A stretch of DNA of 64,000 nt from Dehalococcoidia bacterium (GCA_003142375.1 PLME01000004.1:169158-233157); one strand, 5' to 3'. Shown: positions 44,567 through 52,134, counted from the first letter of the stretch. Translations and numbers: made by a program. Notes: a model not told the origin generated them from the letters alone.

Positions 44567-45403
44567 CTATTTGCCTGTGATATAGCTTTTGCGCGAAACC
44601 TCATGGCCCTGTGCGTCGTAAAGCACTGCGATATCAGTGTAAGCATTGTCCCAGATGTCGCCCTGTCCGAAGTTGAAGGATAGTCCCCCGTACTGACAGT
44701 GAACTTCGTCTGTGAAGACAAGCACAGTCTGCCCCGGGTAAAGTATGCAGGGCGGTAGCGACCCCTGCTGTCCGGCGGCGGGCTTGAGCGGGGAATCATC
44801 AAGGGGTTGAGTGGAGCCGCACTGCGACCAGTCGATCTGGCTCTGGGAATACACCGGGCCAGCGCCCCGATGGACTGTGGTGAATGTATTTTTCACCGTA
44901 TTGGGAGTAATCTGCCTGAAATTATTATAGCCTCCCGGCACTGCCAGATAGGGGTCCGGTATGTTGTAAGCTACGCAGGGGAAATTGTTGGGGAAGGTGA
45001 AAGTGGGGTATCCCTTGGTTATATTCTTAAGGGTCCAGCCCCGTATATCCTGCGGGCTCATACTCGTATTGCGGATGGCCACGAACTCGTCCATTTCTAC
45101 CAGGTCCGGGTCGCAGCAACTCATAGGGCTGAGGGTGCCCCTGGCATGCACCTCCATAATCTGCACGGGGGGACCGGCCTGTGACGCCGGTAGCTCTGTG
45201 GGAGTGTTTGAAGCAGTTATATTGTCGGTTGATGAGGGCGCCGCGCCTGAGTTTGAGGCTGGCTCTGCAATGCTCTGCGATGATGCTGCAGCGTTGCCCG
45301 GGGTGGGTACTATGGGTTGCAATGGGGCTGTTTCTCCGCAGGCTGCGAGCAGGATGAATATCAAAGGCAGCAGCCCTAAGGCCAGCCGTTTTACGTACAG
45401 CAT
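44567..45403 (-). CDS. Lipoprotein with lamin-tail domain (278 aa)
   Basis: Signal peptide with lipobox LAAC, low-complexity linker to about 75, then a lamin tail domain (about 78-275): EFVAIRNTSMSPQDIRGWTLKN is its characteristic strand, and GQTVLVFTD the later one. LTD domains occur in exported bacterial proteins, often linked to surface attachment or nucleases; here no nuclease is fused. Confidence 0.85.
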   Translation of the reverse strand: MLYVKRLALGLLPLIFILLAACGETAPLQPIVPTPGNAAASSQSIAEPASNSGAAPSSTDNITASNTPTELPASQAGPPVQIMEVHARGTLSPMSCCDPDLVEMDEFVAIRNTSMSPQDIRGWTLKNITKGYPTFTFPNNFPCVAYNIPDPYLAVPGGYNNFRQITPNTVKNTFTTVHRGAGPVYSQSQIDWSQCGSTQPLDDSPLKPAAGQQGSLPPCILYPGQTVLVFTDEVHCQYGGLSFNFGQGDIWDNAYTDIAVLYDAQGHEVSRKSYITGK

Positions 45404-45551
45404 AATATATATGGATTATAGGCGCAGGCGGCGCAGGATGTCCACACGTAAGTGGGGTTTTCAGGCCGGGGCGGCAATGCTTTCACGTACGAGAGCGCGA
45501 ATATGATTACCTTGATTTTAAGGGTACGTAAAGAATAAAATATAGCGTTAA

Positions 45552-45624
45552 GGGCGGCTAGCTCAGCGGTTAGAGCACTTGCTTCACACGCAAGGGGTCA
45601 CTGGTTCAAATCCAGTGCTGCCCA
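45552..45624 (+). tRNA. tRNA-Val (CAC)
   Basis: Acceptor GGGCGGC pairs with GCTGCCC (one G-T); D stem GCTC/GAGC; anticodon loop TTCACAC; T loop TTCAAAT. CCA is not encoded. Confidence 0.95.
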
Positions 45625-45626
45625 GG

Positions 45627-45713
45627 GCCGAAGTGGCGGAATGGCAGACGCGCTACGTTCAGGGCGTAGTATCCGTAACGGATGTGTGGGTTCAAATCCC
45701 ACCTTCGGCACCA
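45627..45713 (+). tRNA. tRNA-Leu (CAG)
   Basis: Acceptor GCCGAAG/CTTCGGC, anticodon loop TTCAGGG, a long variable arm (ATCCGTAACGGAT) as expected for a class II tRNA; CCA encoded. Confidence 0.95.
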
Positions 45714-45719
45714 CATAAA

Positions 45720-45797
45720 GCGCCTGTAGCTCAGTTGGATTAGAGCGCAGCCCTGCGGAGGCTGAGGCCGTGGGTTCAAGCCCCACCAGGCGTACCA
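45720..45797 (+). tRNA. tRNA-Arg (GCG)
   Basis: Acceptor GCGCCTG/CAGGCGT, anticodon stem CAGCC/GGCTG with loop CTGCGGA; CCA encoded. Confidence 0.93.
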
Positions 45798-45801
45798 TTC
45801 A

Positions 45802-45877
45802 GGGCGATTAGCTCAGCGGTTAGAGCACCTGTCTTACACACAGGGGGTCACTGGTTCAAATCCAGTATCGCCCACCA
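45802..45877 (+). tRNA. tRNA-Val (TAC), integration site of the island
   Basis: Acceptor GGGCGAT/ATCGCCC, anticodon stem CCTGT/ACAGG with loop CTTACAC; CCA encoded. Its 3' 47 bases from the anticodon loop onward are repeated exactly at 51125-51171. Confidence 0.96.
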
Positions 45878-45879
45878 TT
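45833..45879 (+). repeat. attL: 47-bp direct repeat within tRNA-Val(TAC)
   Basis: From the anticodon loop through CCA plus TT. Identical to 51125-51171; the flanking bases differ on both sides, which fixes the limits. Confidence 0.95.
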
Positions 45880-45887
45880 ATTTGAAG

Positions 45888-46030
45888 CTAAAATGCCACA
45901 AACAAAACTTACCATAAGGTACATATACCGCGCTGCGGGGGTGTCGCACACATTCCCCGGTTCATGGTGCGACACCCCCGCAGCGCATCAATACCATATC
46001 TAAATCCAATTCAAAATATGTGGCATTTAA
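45888..46030. other. Nested inverted repeats: 20-bp perfect hairpin inside an outer 10-bp inverted repeat
   Basis: 45930-45949 (GCGCTGCGGG...CGCAC) is exactly complementary to 45967-45986, with a 17-base loop. An outer pair AAATGCCACA (about 45891-45900) / TGTGGCATTT (about 46019-46028) encloses it. No T-run follows, so it is not a normal terminator of the tRNA operon. It lies 53 bases inside attL. Confidence 0.85.
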
Positions 46031-46321
46031 TGTAAGGGCGGGGTACTGCCAATTTATTACCCCTTACCCCAGCAACTTTACAGCTTCAATACCAGGCGGA
46101 AAGATAAGGGTATTTTTATTATTCGATTTTTACCGCAGGATAACAAGTTGCATTGCAGGATAGACTTTCATTATTGACTAGGAATTATATTTTATTGATT
46201 TGCTGCGGGGTCTTTTCCTTGGTCCGTCAACCACCTTCCTTCAAAATATGCAATATGTTATAGCGTACACTGTGAAGGGACATGCTCACACCGGCGGAGT
46301 AGCGCAATGGTTACAATAAAT
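46031..46321. other. AT-rich non-coding stretch of the island
   Basis: No supported gene. It includes a short tRNA-5'-like string at about 46293-46313 (GGCGGAGTAGCGCAATGG) without the rest of a tRNA. Confidence 0.4.
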
Positions 46322-46516
46322 TCAAAGATGATATATTAAAGATTGAAATAAACAAAACAACACAAAGATAAATCCAACGCCCATTTTGAACCATTCGGAA
46401 GGTACGGGACGTTTAAAAACGCATCCAATGGCCTTTAATAATATTCCGCAAAATCCTTACCCGAAAAGTAAAATACCACCTATAAATACACCTAATATCA
46501 ATTGCTGATAAATCAT
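46322..46516 (-). pseudogene. Small membrane protein gene with one in-frame TAA
   Basis: ATG 46516 has GGAGGTG upstream. The frame gives MIYQQLILGVFIGGILLFG, then TAA at 46457-46459, then continues in frame for 44 residues (GFCGILLKAIGCVFKRPVPS, a second TM) to TGA at 46322. Both halves look like one two-TM protein. Confidence 0.6.
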
Positions 46517-46752
46517 ACTCACCTCCAATAATCTTAATTTAAGATGGCAACATAAAAGTAAACCACCGTACGAAGCCATCTATTACAACCGCTAACCTCA
46601 AGCCCATACCACCAATAGCTGCATCAACGAAAATTATAACACGGAATGAACATGAACGACTATGATAAAATTAGCCATTGCTTCTTGGGAGAAGAATTGG
46701 CGACAATATCCGCAAATTTCATACCCATATTTATTTTAAAAAGGGAGATTAT

Positions 46753-47799
46753 ATGATTAACAATCCGGGAGAGGCATGTCTGATTCTTGGTGTTGAATTA
46801 ACCGGACTAACTAAAGCGATAGTTATGAAAACATTTCGGAAAAAAGTCCATGAGGTTCATCCTGACCATTTACCGCCGGACGCATCAGAAGAAGAAAAAT
46901 ATGCATCAAATAAAGCATTTGAACGAGTAATCTATGCAAAGGATTGCCTTATAGATTATCTCAATAAGCAGAAAGAGCGGGAACAAAGCCCAAAGGAGAA
47001 GGTTCACAAAGAAAAAGAGATTAATCTAGCGCCGAAGCTGAAAATCATTCCTCTACATATTAGATTCAAGGATTTGGACCCTCTCAGGACAAAAACTGCA
47101 TATATTGAAATAAATAATATTGGTGGTCTTTATACAGATTTTAAACTTTCGACGAGTGGGCTACCGCAATGGCTTCAAATAATAAATATACGGCATATGA
47201 GTAATGAGGAATTACCACTACTCATTCGTTTCAAAGTAATAGGTCAAGAATTGGGAACGGAATATCACCACCATATTCCTGTCACTATTGAAAATAAACA
47301 AACAGGGGCACGTGACGAATTGAAAATCCATATCGAAATGTGTATGAAGCAACCTACACTGCAAATAGTTGAAAATATAGTTGAATTTAATTTAGTCCCT
47401 GGCATGTTGATGCTACCCCGGATAGTTACTTTAGGTAATTTGGGTAAGCACTATATTGAAGGAAGTCTATATCCAAATGAAAAATGGATAAAAGTCAGCC
47501 CACAGGCAATTCTATTTAGTGGTAAACAAGAGATTCAAATTCAAATTGATCCATCCCTATTAAAACATGACACCAGTGGCGTAATTGATATAAAGACGAA
47601 TAGTGGCAATGGCACTATCTTGGTCAAAGCTAAGATGCAGGTATCGAGATCAAATAAGGACATAGAACCTTTCAGCACTCTGTATTATTGTCCAGTGTGT
47701 AAACGGAATACAGTATGGTTTAATCGCCATCAAAATATCTATGAATGTTTAAGAGATAAAAAACATCGTATACCACGAAATGATATTAAGACTTTATGA
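46753..47799 (+). CDS. J-domain protein with beta-sandwich domains and C-terminal zinc ribbon (348 aa)
   Basis: ATG 46753 has AAGGGAG upstream; the frame is open further 5' but that part is unlike protein. Residues 5-72 resemble a J domain, with HPD in VHEVHPDHLPPDA and the helix III region NKAFERVIYAKDCL. Residues about 95-210 and 215-310 look like two Ig-like sandwiches (ELPLLIRFKVIG; WIKVSPQAILFSG). The tail has CPVCKRNTVWF and a later Cys, a probable zinc site. The HPD suggests it engages a DnaK-type chaperone. I know no standard family with this order. Confidence 0.75.
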   Translation: MINNPGEACLILGVELTGLTKAIVMKTFRKKVHEVHPDHLPPDASEEEKYASNKAFERVIYAKDCLIDYLNKQKEREQSPKEKVHKEKEINLAPKLKIIPLHIRFKDLDPLRTKTAYIEINNIGGLYTDFKLSTSGLPQWLQIINIRHMSNEELPLLIRFKVIGQELGTEYHHHIPVTIENKQTGARDELKIHIEMCMKQPTLQIVENIVEFNLVPGMLMLPRIVTLGNLGKHYIEGSLYPNEKWIKVSPQAILFSGKQEIQIQIDPSLLKHDTSGVIDIKTNSGNGTILVKAKMQVSRSNKDIEPFSTLYYCPVCKRNTVWFNRHQNIYECLRDKKHRIPRNDIKTL

Positions 47800-47844
47800 A
47801 AATATTATAGGGCCGATAATTTTTTAAATACTGCTGACATATAT

Positions 47845-48291
47845 TCAACTATTTTTATTGTCCAGCCATAGTGGTGAAAACCAGCAGAATAGTAGAAGCC
47901 ACCATAGGCTTCTACCCTTTTGTTTGATAACCCGGCCACCGACTGATAGATCAACTAATAGAATAATAGAGAATATAACCGGAAAAGAAAGGGTAAAAGG
48001 CAAAGGTGCTCCAATTGCTATGGAGACTATCATGTAGAGAAAGACAAGTAAAATAGGGACTAGTAGCCAGGTCAGTAGATATGTCCAGTTAAGGTGATTT
48101 TGAAACCAGTTCATCCTATAATGCAGTTGTTGCGAGTAATCAGGTTGTTGTTGGTAATTTAAAGGTTGCTGATAAATTGGTTGCGGGATTATCTGTTGTT
48201 GCCAAGAAAGGGAATTACCACAGTGATCGCAAAATTGGGTTCCAAAGGTAACCTGCCAACCACACTTAGGGCATGAAAATGTTTGCTGCAT
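47845..48291 (-). CDS. Zinc-ribbon membrane protein of the MQQ family (148 aa)
   Basis: MQQTFSCPKCG...CDHCG ribbon (residues 7-26), Gln/Pro/Tyr-rich linker (30-60), then two or three TM segments (about 70-90, 95-118, 128-142). Its upstream DNA (48292-48386) is homologous to that of the ribbon gene at 7416-7913. It converges on the J-domain gene. Confidence 0.75.
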   Translation of the reverse strand: MQQTFSCPKCGWQVTFGTQFCDHCGNSLSWQQQIIPQPIYQQPLNYQQQPDYSQQLHYRMNWFQNHLNWTYLLTWLLVPILLVFLYMIVSIAIGAPLPFTLSFPVIFSIILLVDLSVGGRVIKQKGRSLWWLLLFCWFSPLWLDNKNS

Positions 48292-48385
48292 AAATTAACC
48301 TCACAACATCGTTAATATTCTATCGTAGCCGTATTGCTAAAACAATACCTGTAGAAAAGAACGTTGTTAAGCTTCCAGTTCCCCA

Positions 48386-48487
48386 CATAAAATTTGGCGC
48401 TACGGGGCATATTTTGGGCACTTTTACGACCTGGGCAAGGGTTTTATAGGGGCGATCCATTTTCAATAAACCTTCAAGGGATTAGCC
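48386..48487 (+). repeat. Island direct repeat D, copy 1
   Basis: About 102 bases starting CATAAAATTTGGCGC and ending ATTAGCC are about 80 percent identical to 50489-50589. Non-coding. Confidence 0.75.
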
Positions 48488-48519
48488 GCATTATTTAAGG
48501 GTAAGAGAATGAAGACTAC

Positions 48520-49077
48520 CTAAACGTTGCTGTATATATAGCCGTTCCTGCTGAGAATAGAATACACTAAGTCCAAATGTACAGGCTTGGGCGGGTAGAG
48601 AGTACGGAAAAGTTTCTGCCAACCCTGGTAATGCTCATAAGAAGTAATATTTTTAATATTGAGATATTCCTCGTGAGTAAAGCGTACGGTGTTTCTTTTT
48701 ATAATGGGAGATACAAATTCATCATATAAACCTCGATATTCCTCGAAAAAGAATTTCATTGTAAGGGACTCAAGGGTTACGTGAAGAAAAGGCCCTATTT
48801 TTTCGGCTGTATTTTTTGCGGGCAGAGAAGAGCTATCAAAGTATAATTTTAAAAATCCATTAACTGGTTTTTGTGCATGCCCATATATTAGTTTATTTCC
48901 TTTATGATCGAGTATTTTATTGCATATTAGTTCAACATAATCATTATGAAATTGGTCAAATTGCTCGATGTCAGTTACACTACTAAGTTTTTGCATTTGC
49001 CGCCACGTAAAAAATTGGAACCGTCTGCTGCTACCTTTTTGGCATAGTAGATTCATGCCCGAAAATAGGAAAGCCAT
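48520..49077 (-). CDS. Hypothetical protein (185 aa)
   Basis: A mixed alpha/beta sequence with many aromatic residues and no TM. Its start is 5 bases after the stop of the small gene at 49083, so translation may be coupled. No family recognised. Confidence 0.6.
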   Translation of the reverse strand: MAFLFSGMNLLCQKGSSRRFQFFTWRQMQKLSSVTDIEQFDQFHNDYVELICNKILDHKGNKLIYGHAQKPVNGFLKLYFDSSSLPAKNTAEKIGPFLHVTLESLTMKFFFEEYRGLYDEFVSPIIKRNTVRFTHEEYLNIKNITSYEHYQGWQKLFRTLYPPKPVHLDLVYSILSRNGYIYSNV

Positions 49078-49082
49078 ATTTG

Positions 49083-49193
49083 CTAAGCTTTGGTTTTAAA
49101 TTCAAGCTCATGGATGCTTAATAGCTCAACTAGATTGGTACTCTTGTTTTTTTCTGCCCTGGTTAATTTTCTCACTTCTATGTTGCGTGTCAT
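49083..49193 (-). CDS. Small charged protein (36 aa)
   Basis: Begins MTRNIEVRKLTRAEKNKSTN and ends FKTKA. GAGAAGG lies upstream of the ATG. First gene of a probable two-gene operon with 48520-49077, divergent from the winged-helix gene. Confidence 0.45.
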   Translation of the reverse strand: MTRNIEVRKLTRAEKNKSTNLVELLSIHELEFKTKA

Positions 49194-49214
49194 CTGCGAC
49201 CTTCTCAATATCAA

Positions 49215-49254
49215 TTAGTAGTGATATGATATATCGTAGTGGCTTTAAATGCTA
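49215..49254. promoter_or_regulatory. Repeat E copy 1 in a divergent intergenic region; candidate operator
   Basis: Contains GATATGATATATCGTAGTGG, repeated at 50618-50660. It sits between divergent starts at 49193 and 49350, one of which encodes a winged-helix protein. Operator function is inferred. Confidence 0.5.
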
Positions 49255-49349
49255 CTTCTTTTCATACAGATTTTTTAACAGACAAATAGGGTATTTCTGC
49301 ATCGGTCGAGCCAAGGTAATTGCGTTTCTTTATATTAGGAGGCAGACGT

Positions 49350-49649
49350 ATGAGGAAAAGAGAGCCGTGGGATTTTTGGGTTTTAGGAGCACTTAGAGAT
49401 GGCACACCAACACATTTACAGAGCATCTACTCTTTTATTGAAGAACTAAAGGGCAGCGGGTACATCAATACGCTAGTGTTCGATATAGAACGCATATCGG
49501 GAGCACCTCCGAAATACAAACATAGGGTGCGAAGCACCATAAATAGTCTGAAGAACCGGCATTTAGTAGAACACCTGGGGAAAGGCAAAACAGGCAGATA
49601 TCGTATAACCGACGCTGGTATGAGCGAATTGTCCCGGATTGAACCCTAA
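49350..49649 (+). CDS. Winged-helix protein (99 aa)
   Basis: ATG 49350 follows AGGAGG. WDFWVLGALRDGTPTHLQSI, RSTINSLKNRHLVEHLG and GRYRITDAGMSEL form a winged-helix pattern similar to Mrr N-terminal or PadR-like domains. Could be a DNA-binding regulator of the island or part of a restriction-like module; no nuclease domain is attached. Confidence 0.72.
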   Translation: MRKREPWDFWVLGALRDGTPTHLQSIYSFIEELKGSGYINTLVFDIERISGAPPKYKHRVRSTINSLKNRHLVEHLGKGKTGRYRITDAGMSELSRIEP

Positions 49650-49730
49650 ATATATAACTAATGAGACCTCGGCGGAGTGGGGATGCCGAGGCTGAATATC
49701 AAGCGGGCAAAGCGTATTAAGGAGAGCACA

Positions 49731-50150
49731 ATGAAAGAAAAGAAACAACGGGAGCCACTATATTTTGTAGCCAATTTCGGACAGAAGCACGCTGACGAAC
49801 ACCCAGTAGATGGGCGATGTTATCGCGTCCCCGCCTGTTACAATGATAGTGGGATGGTGTCAGAGGGCGATATAATGCTCCTTTGCTGTTGGGCTGGGCA
49901 TAGAGGATTGTCTAATGGGGATGCTTGGGGACTTGGAAAAGTAACCAGTAAAACGGGGTGCGATGGAAATTATGATATTTACTATGAGTGGAAGCGTTTA
50001 GTTCCGCAAATAGAAAACGCCACCATTTACGATTGTCTTAAAGCTGAGGGCAAGCAGGGGAAGTTCAAGACCGGTGGTTGGTGCAAACCAAATTGGCTGT
50101 TTAGGATAGAGCCCACTTCGTTCCTGAGTATTCTAAGCTATTGGCGGTAA
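49731..50150 (+). CDS. Possible EVE/PUA-like domain protein (139 aa)
   Basis: ATG 49731 follows AAGGAGAG. YFVANFG at the start, GDIMLLCCWAGHRG and DAWGLGKVTSK give the spacing of EVE-type modified-base readers, but the match is by eye and weak. Six Cys. Same strand and 81 bases after the winged-helix gene. Confidence 0.55.
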   Translation: MKEKKQREPLYFVANFGQKHADEHPVDGRCYRVPACYNDSGMVSEGDIMLLCCWAGHRGLSNGDAWGLGKVTSKTGCDGNYDIYYEWKRLVPQIENATIYDCLKAEGKQGKFKTGGWCKPNWLFRIEPTSFLSILSYWR

Positions 50151-50231
50151 TGATTGAACTACTGGCAGCTTCAATATAGTAGAATATAAACAATTGCCGT
50201 TCGATTATTTATAAGAAAAAAGGACGAACCA

Positions 50232-50456
50232 GTGGCGGTTATAAGTGAATCAAAGGCGCAAGAAATGGGATTTGTCTGTGATTGGTGTGGCAGAGTAGGG
50301 CCGGTAAACATGTGTACTGTTGGTAAAGGCGATGCAGGTCACTCTCGCATTTGTAGCGACTGCCTGGCGGCGAAAGGCTGGAAACATACACACTGTCACA
50401 TGGCTGGATGTACCGGATGGGTTCAGCGACGCTCACCCACTGCTTCAAATCCCTAA
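50232..50456 (+). CDS. Small zinc-finger-like protein (74 aa)
   Basis: Cys pairs CDWCGRVGP and CSDCLAAKGWKHTHCHMAGC could bind one or two zinc ions. GTG start with AGGA upstream. Third gene in the winged-helix/EVE-like row. Confidence 0.62.
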   Translation: MAVISESKAQEMGFVCDWCGRVGPVNMCTVGKGDAGHSRICSDCLAAKGWKHTHCHMAGCTGWVQRRSPTASNP

Positions 50457-50488
50457 ATTATGCCAAACACATTGCCAACCCAAATCAA

Positions 50489-50589
50489 CATAAAATTTGG
50501 CGCAACGGGGCAAATTCTGGCGTTTTTACAACCTGGGCAAAGGTTTTATAGGGTCGATCTGTTTTCAACAATCCTTCAAAGCGTTAGCC
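50489..50589 (+). repeat. Island direct repeat D, copy 2
   Basis: Matches 48386-48487 over its full length with scattered substitutions. Confidence 0.75.
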
Positions 50590-50617
50590 CACAAATGAAT
50601 GGGTAGAGAGTACATAA

Positions 50618-50660
50618 TTAATAGTGGCGATATGATATATCGTAGTGGTTTGAAATGCTA
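50618..50660 (+). repeat. Repeat E copy 2
   Basis: Matches 49215-49254; ends directly against the recombinase relic. Confidence 0.7.
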
Positions 50661-50663
50661 TAA

Positions 50664-50709
50664 TGTTAATGACGACAAAGGTATTGCCAGGCAGTGGGAG
50701 CGCATCGAA
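50664..50709 (+). pseudogene. Recombinase 3'-tail relic R6
   Basis: GTATTGCCAGGCAGTGGG is an 18-base exact match to the recombinase at 1447, preceded by ATGACGACAAAG for ATGACGAATAG. The following bases match the rest of the tail only after a deletion. Confidence 0.65.
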
Positions 50710-51124
50710 AGCTAAAGGCCATGAACACTCAATAACTCTGTCAGTGCCCCTTCTTCCACTCAGCTACCTACTTCCTTAAAAACACGATCCTTTTACCTAT
50801 CCTATGGTACGGTAGTCTGGACTGCATTAATTTACGTAAACCATAGTTTGTGACTGACAGTTTTTCCTTAGTCTCCTTAAAAGTATTACTCCCGGAAGAA
50901 ATACAGCCAGAAAATTGCAGGAAAACTGTCAGGTAAAATGCCAGGGTTTTAATAGCCTTGTCTCACCATCATGGTAAATACAATAAAATAGCTAACATTT
51001 AGCTAACGGACTGAATAAAACGGACTATAATCAGCTGGCAGCAAACGATCAAAATGGAATGGGCACTATTATACAAACGGTCTAATCCGAACGTAATAAA
51101 ACACTTTGGAAATCATACACCTAA

Positions 51125-51171
51125 CTTACACACAGGGGGTCACTGGTTCAAATCCAGTATCGCCCACCATT
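51125..51171 (+). repeat. attR: 47-bp repeat of the tRNA-Val(TAC) 3' half
   Basis: Identical to 45833-45879 and lacking a tRNA 5' half. Confidence 0.95.
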
Positions 51172-51259
51172 TATGCCATACACCCTGCCGTTGAGCGCCA
51201 ATTAAATCAGCCCGGTCCTTTTCCAGTGAAGTCGAATATAATTAATAGCGGAGGTTCGC

Positions 51260-52123
51260 ATGCAGAAAAAGATAATTATCACCGCCGCCCTGGCAGGGTC
51301 GGGCGTTTTCAAACACCAGAACCCTGCGGTGCCCTACACTCCCGCCGAATTTGCCGATGAGGCACATAAGGCTTTTAAGGCTGGTGCAGCCATGGTGCAT
51401 GTACATGCGAGGGAAGCAACTTCCGGCATGCCGACCAATGATGTCTCAACTGTAAAAGCCGTTTACGATGCCATTAAGCAGAAGACGCCTGAGCTTATCA
51501 TACAGATATCATCCTCGGTAGGAGTGGCCTATGAAGACCGCATTGCCCCGATCGTGGCCATACAGCCGGAGATGTCTTCATTGAATACTAATACCATGAA
51601 TTTCAGCGCACTGGATAGGAAAACAGGGCAGATCGTTTTCGACAGCGTGTTTACCAACACTTTTACCATGCTGCAGGACTTCGGTAGGACCATGGAAGAG
51701 CTGGGGGTAAAGCCGGAGCCGGAGATATATGATATCGGCGGCCTGGATAACTGGCTGCTTATAGCCAAACAGGGCTTCTTCACGCAGCCTTATGATTTCA
51801 ATTTCGTCTGGGGTGTAGCTGGGGGATTCAAATTCAGGCCGATCACGTTTGCCAGCCTGGTGGATATGCTGCCCCCGGGCTCCAACTTCACAACCTGCGG
51901 GGTTGGCACAGAGCAGTTCCCGGCCGTCATGCAGTCCTGTCTGATGGGCGGCAATATGCGCGTGGGACTGGAGGACAATGTACGGATGCCCAACGGGGAC
52001 CCTGCCAGGGGTAGTTGGGAGCAGGTTGAGATGGCCGTCAAAATAGCCTCCTGCCTGGGCCGGGAACCGGCAACGCCGGATGAGGCCAGGAAGATGCTGG
52101 GACTTAAGATTTCAAAGAAGTGA
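51260..52123 (+). CDS. BKACE-family beta-keto acid cleavage enzyme
   Basis: 287 residues of the DUF849/3-keto-5-aminohexanoate cleavage family. Zn-binding His residues in MVHVHAREATSGMP near residue 47, and SLNTNTMNF and FNFVWGVAGG are typical. These enzymes condense a beta-keto acid with acetyl-CoA to give acetoacetate and an acyl-CoA. The substrate varies. The ATG follows GGAGG. The cyclase-family gene overlaps or abuts it. Confidence 0.92.
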   Translation: MQKKIIITAALAGSGVFKHQNPAVPYTPAEFADEAHKAFKAGAAMVHVHAREATSGMPTNDVSTVKAVYDAIKQKTPELIIQISSSVGVAYEDRIAPIVAIQPEMSSLNTNTMNFSALDRKTGQIVFDSVFTNTFTMLQDFGRTMEELGVKPEPEIYDIGGLDNWLLIAKQGFFTQPYDFNFVWGVAGGFKFRPITFASLVDMLPPGSNFTTCGVGTEQFPAVMQSCLMGGNMRVGLEDNVRMPNGDPARGSWEQVEMAVKIASCLGREPATPDEARKMLGLKISKK

Positions 52124-52134
52124 GGGCAGAAGAT

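Larger units (their letters stand above)
50457..51124. other. Right-end non-coding part of the island
   Basis: Holds repeat D copy 2 (50489-50589), repeat E copy 2 (50618-50660), a recombinase relic (50664-50709) and about 400 bases in which I see no gene or clear structure. Confidence 0.6.
45833..51171 (+). mobile_element. 5.3-kb tRNA-Val integrated island without intact integrase
   Basis: Bounded by identical 47-bp direct repeats of the tRNA-Val 3' half. The interior is AT-richer than the DNA on either side, contains two direct-repeat pairs in non-coding DNA (48386/50489 and 49215/50618), a recombinase tail relic 416 bases from the right repeat, and about seven genes of unknown function. 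It would need a recombinase in trans. Confidence 0.88.

Noticed and set aside
45930..45986. Hairpin as an ordinary terminator of the tRNA operon
   Set aside because: No T-run on either strand and a 17-base loop; position inside the island end suggests another role.
46293..46313. tRNA 5'-like string GGCGGAGTAGCGCAATGG
   Set aside because: No anticodon arm or matching acceptor strand follows; too short to call.
24137..46459. TAA recoded as a sense codon, because two membrane genes are split by TAA
   Set aside because: TAA is the normal stop of many intact genes here, for example the recombinase at 1447 and the SDR at 53021; mutation is simpler.
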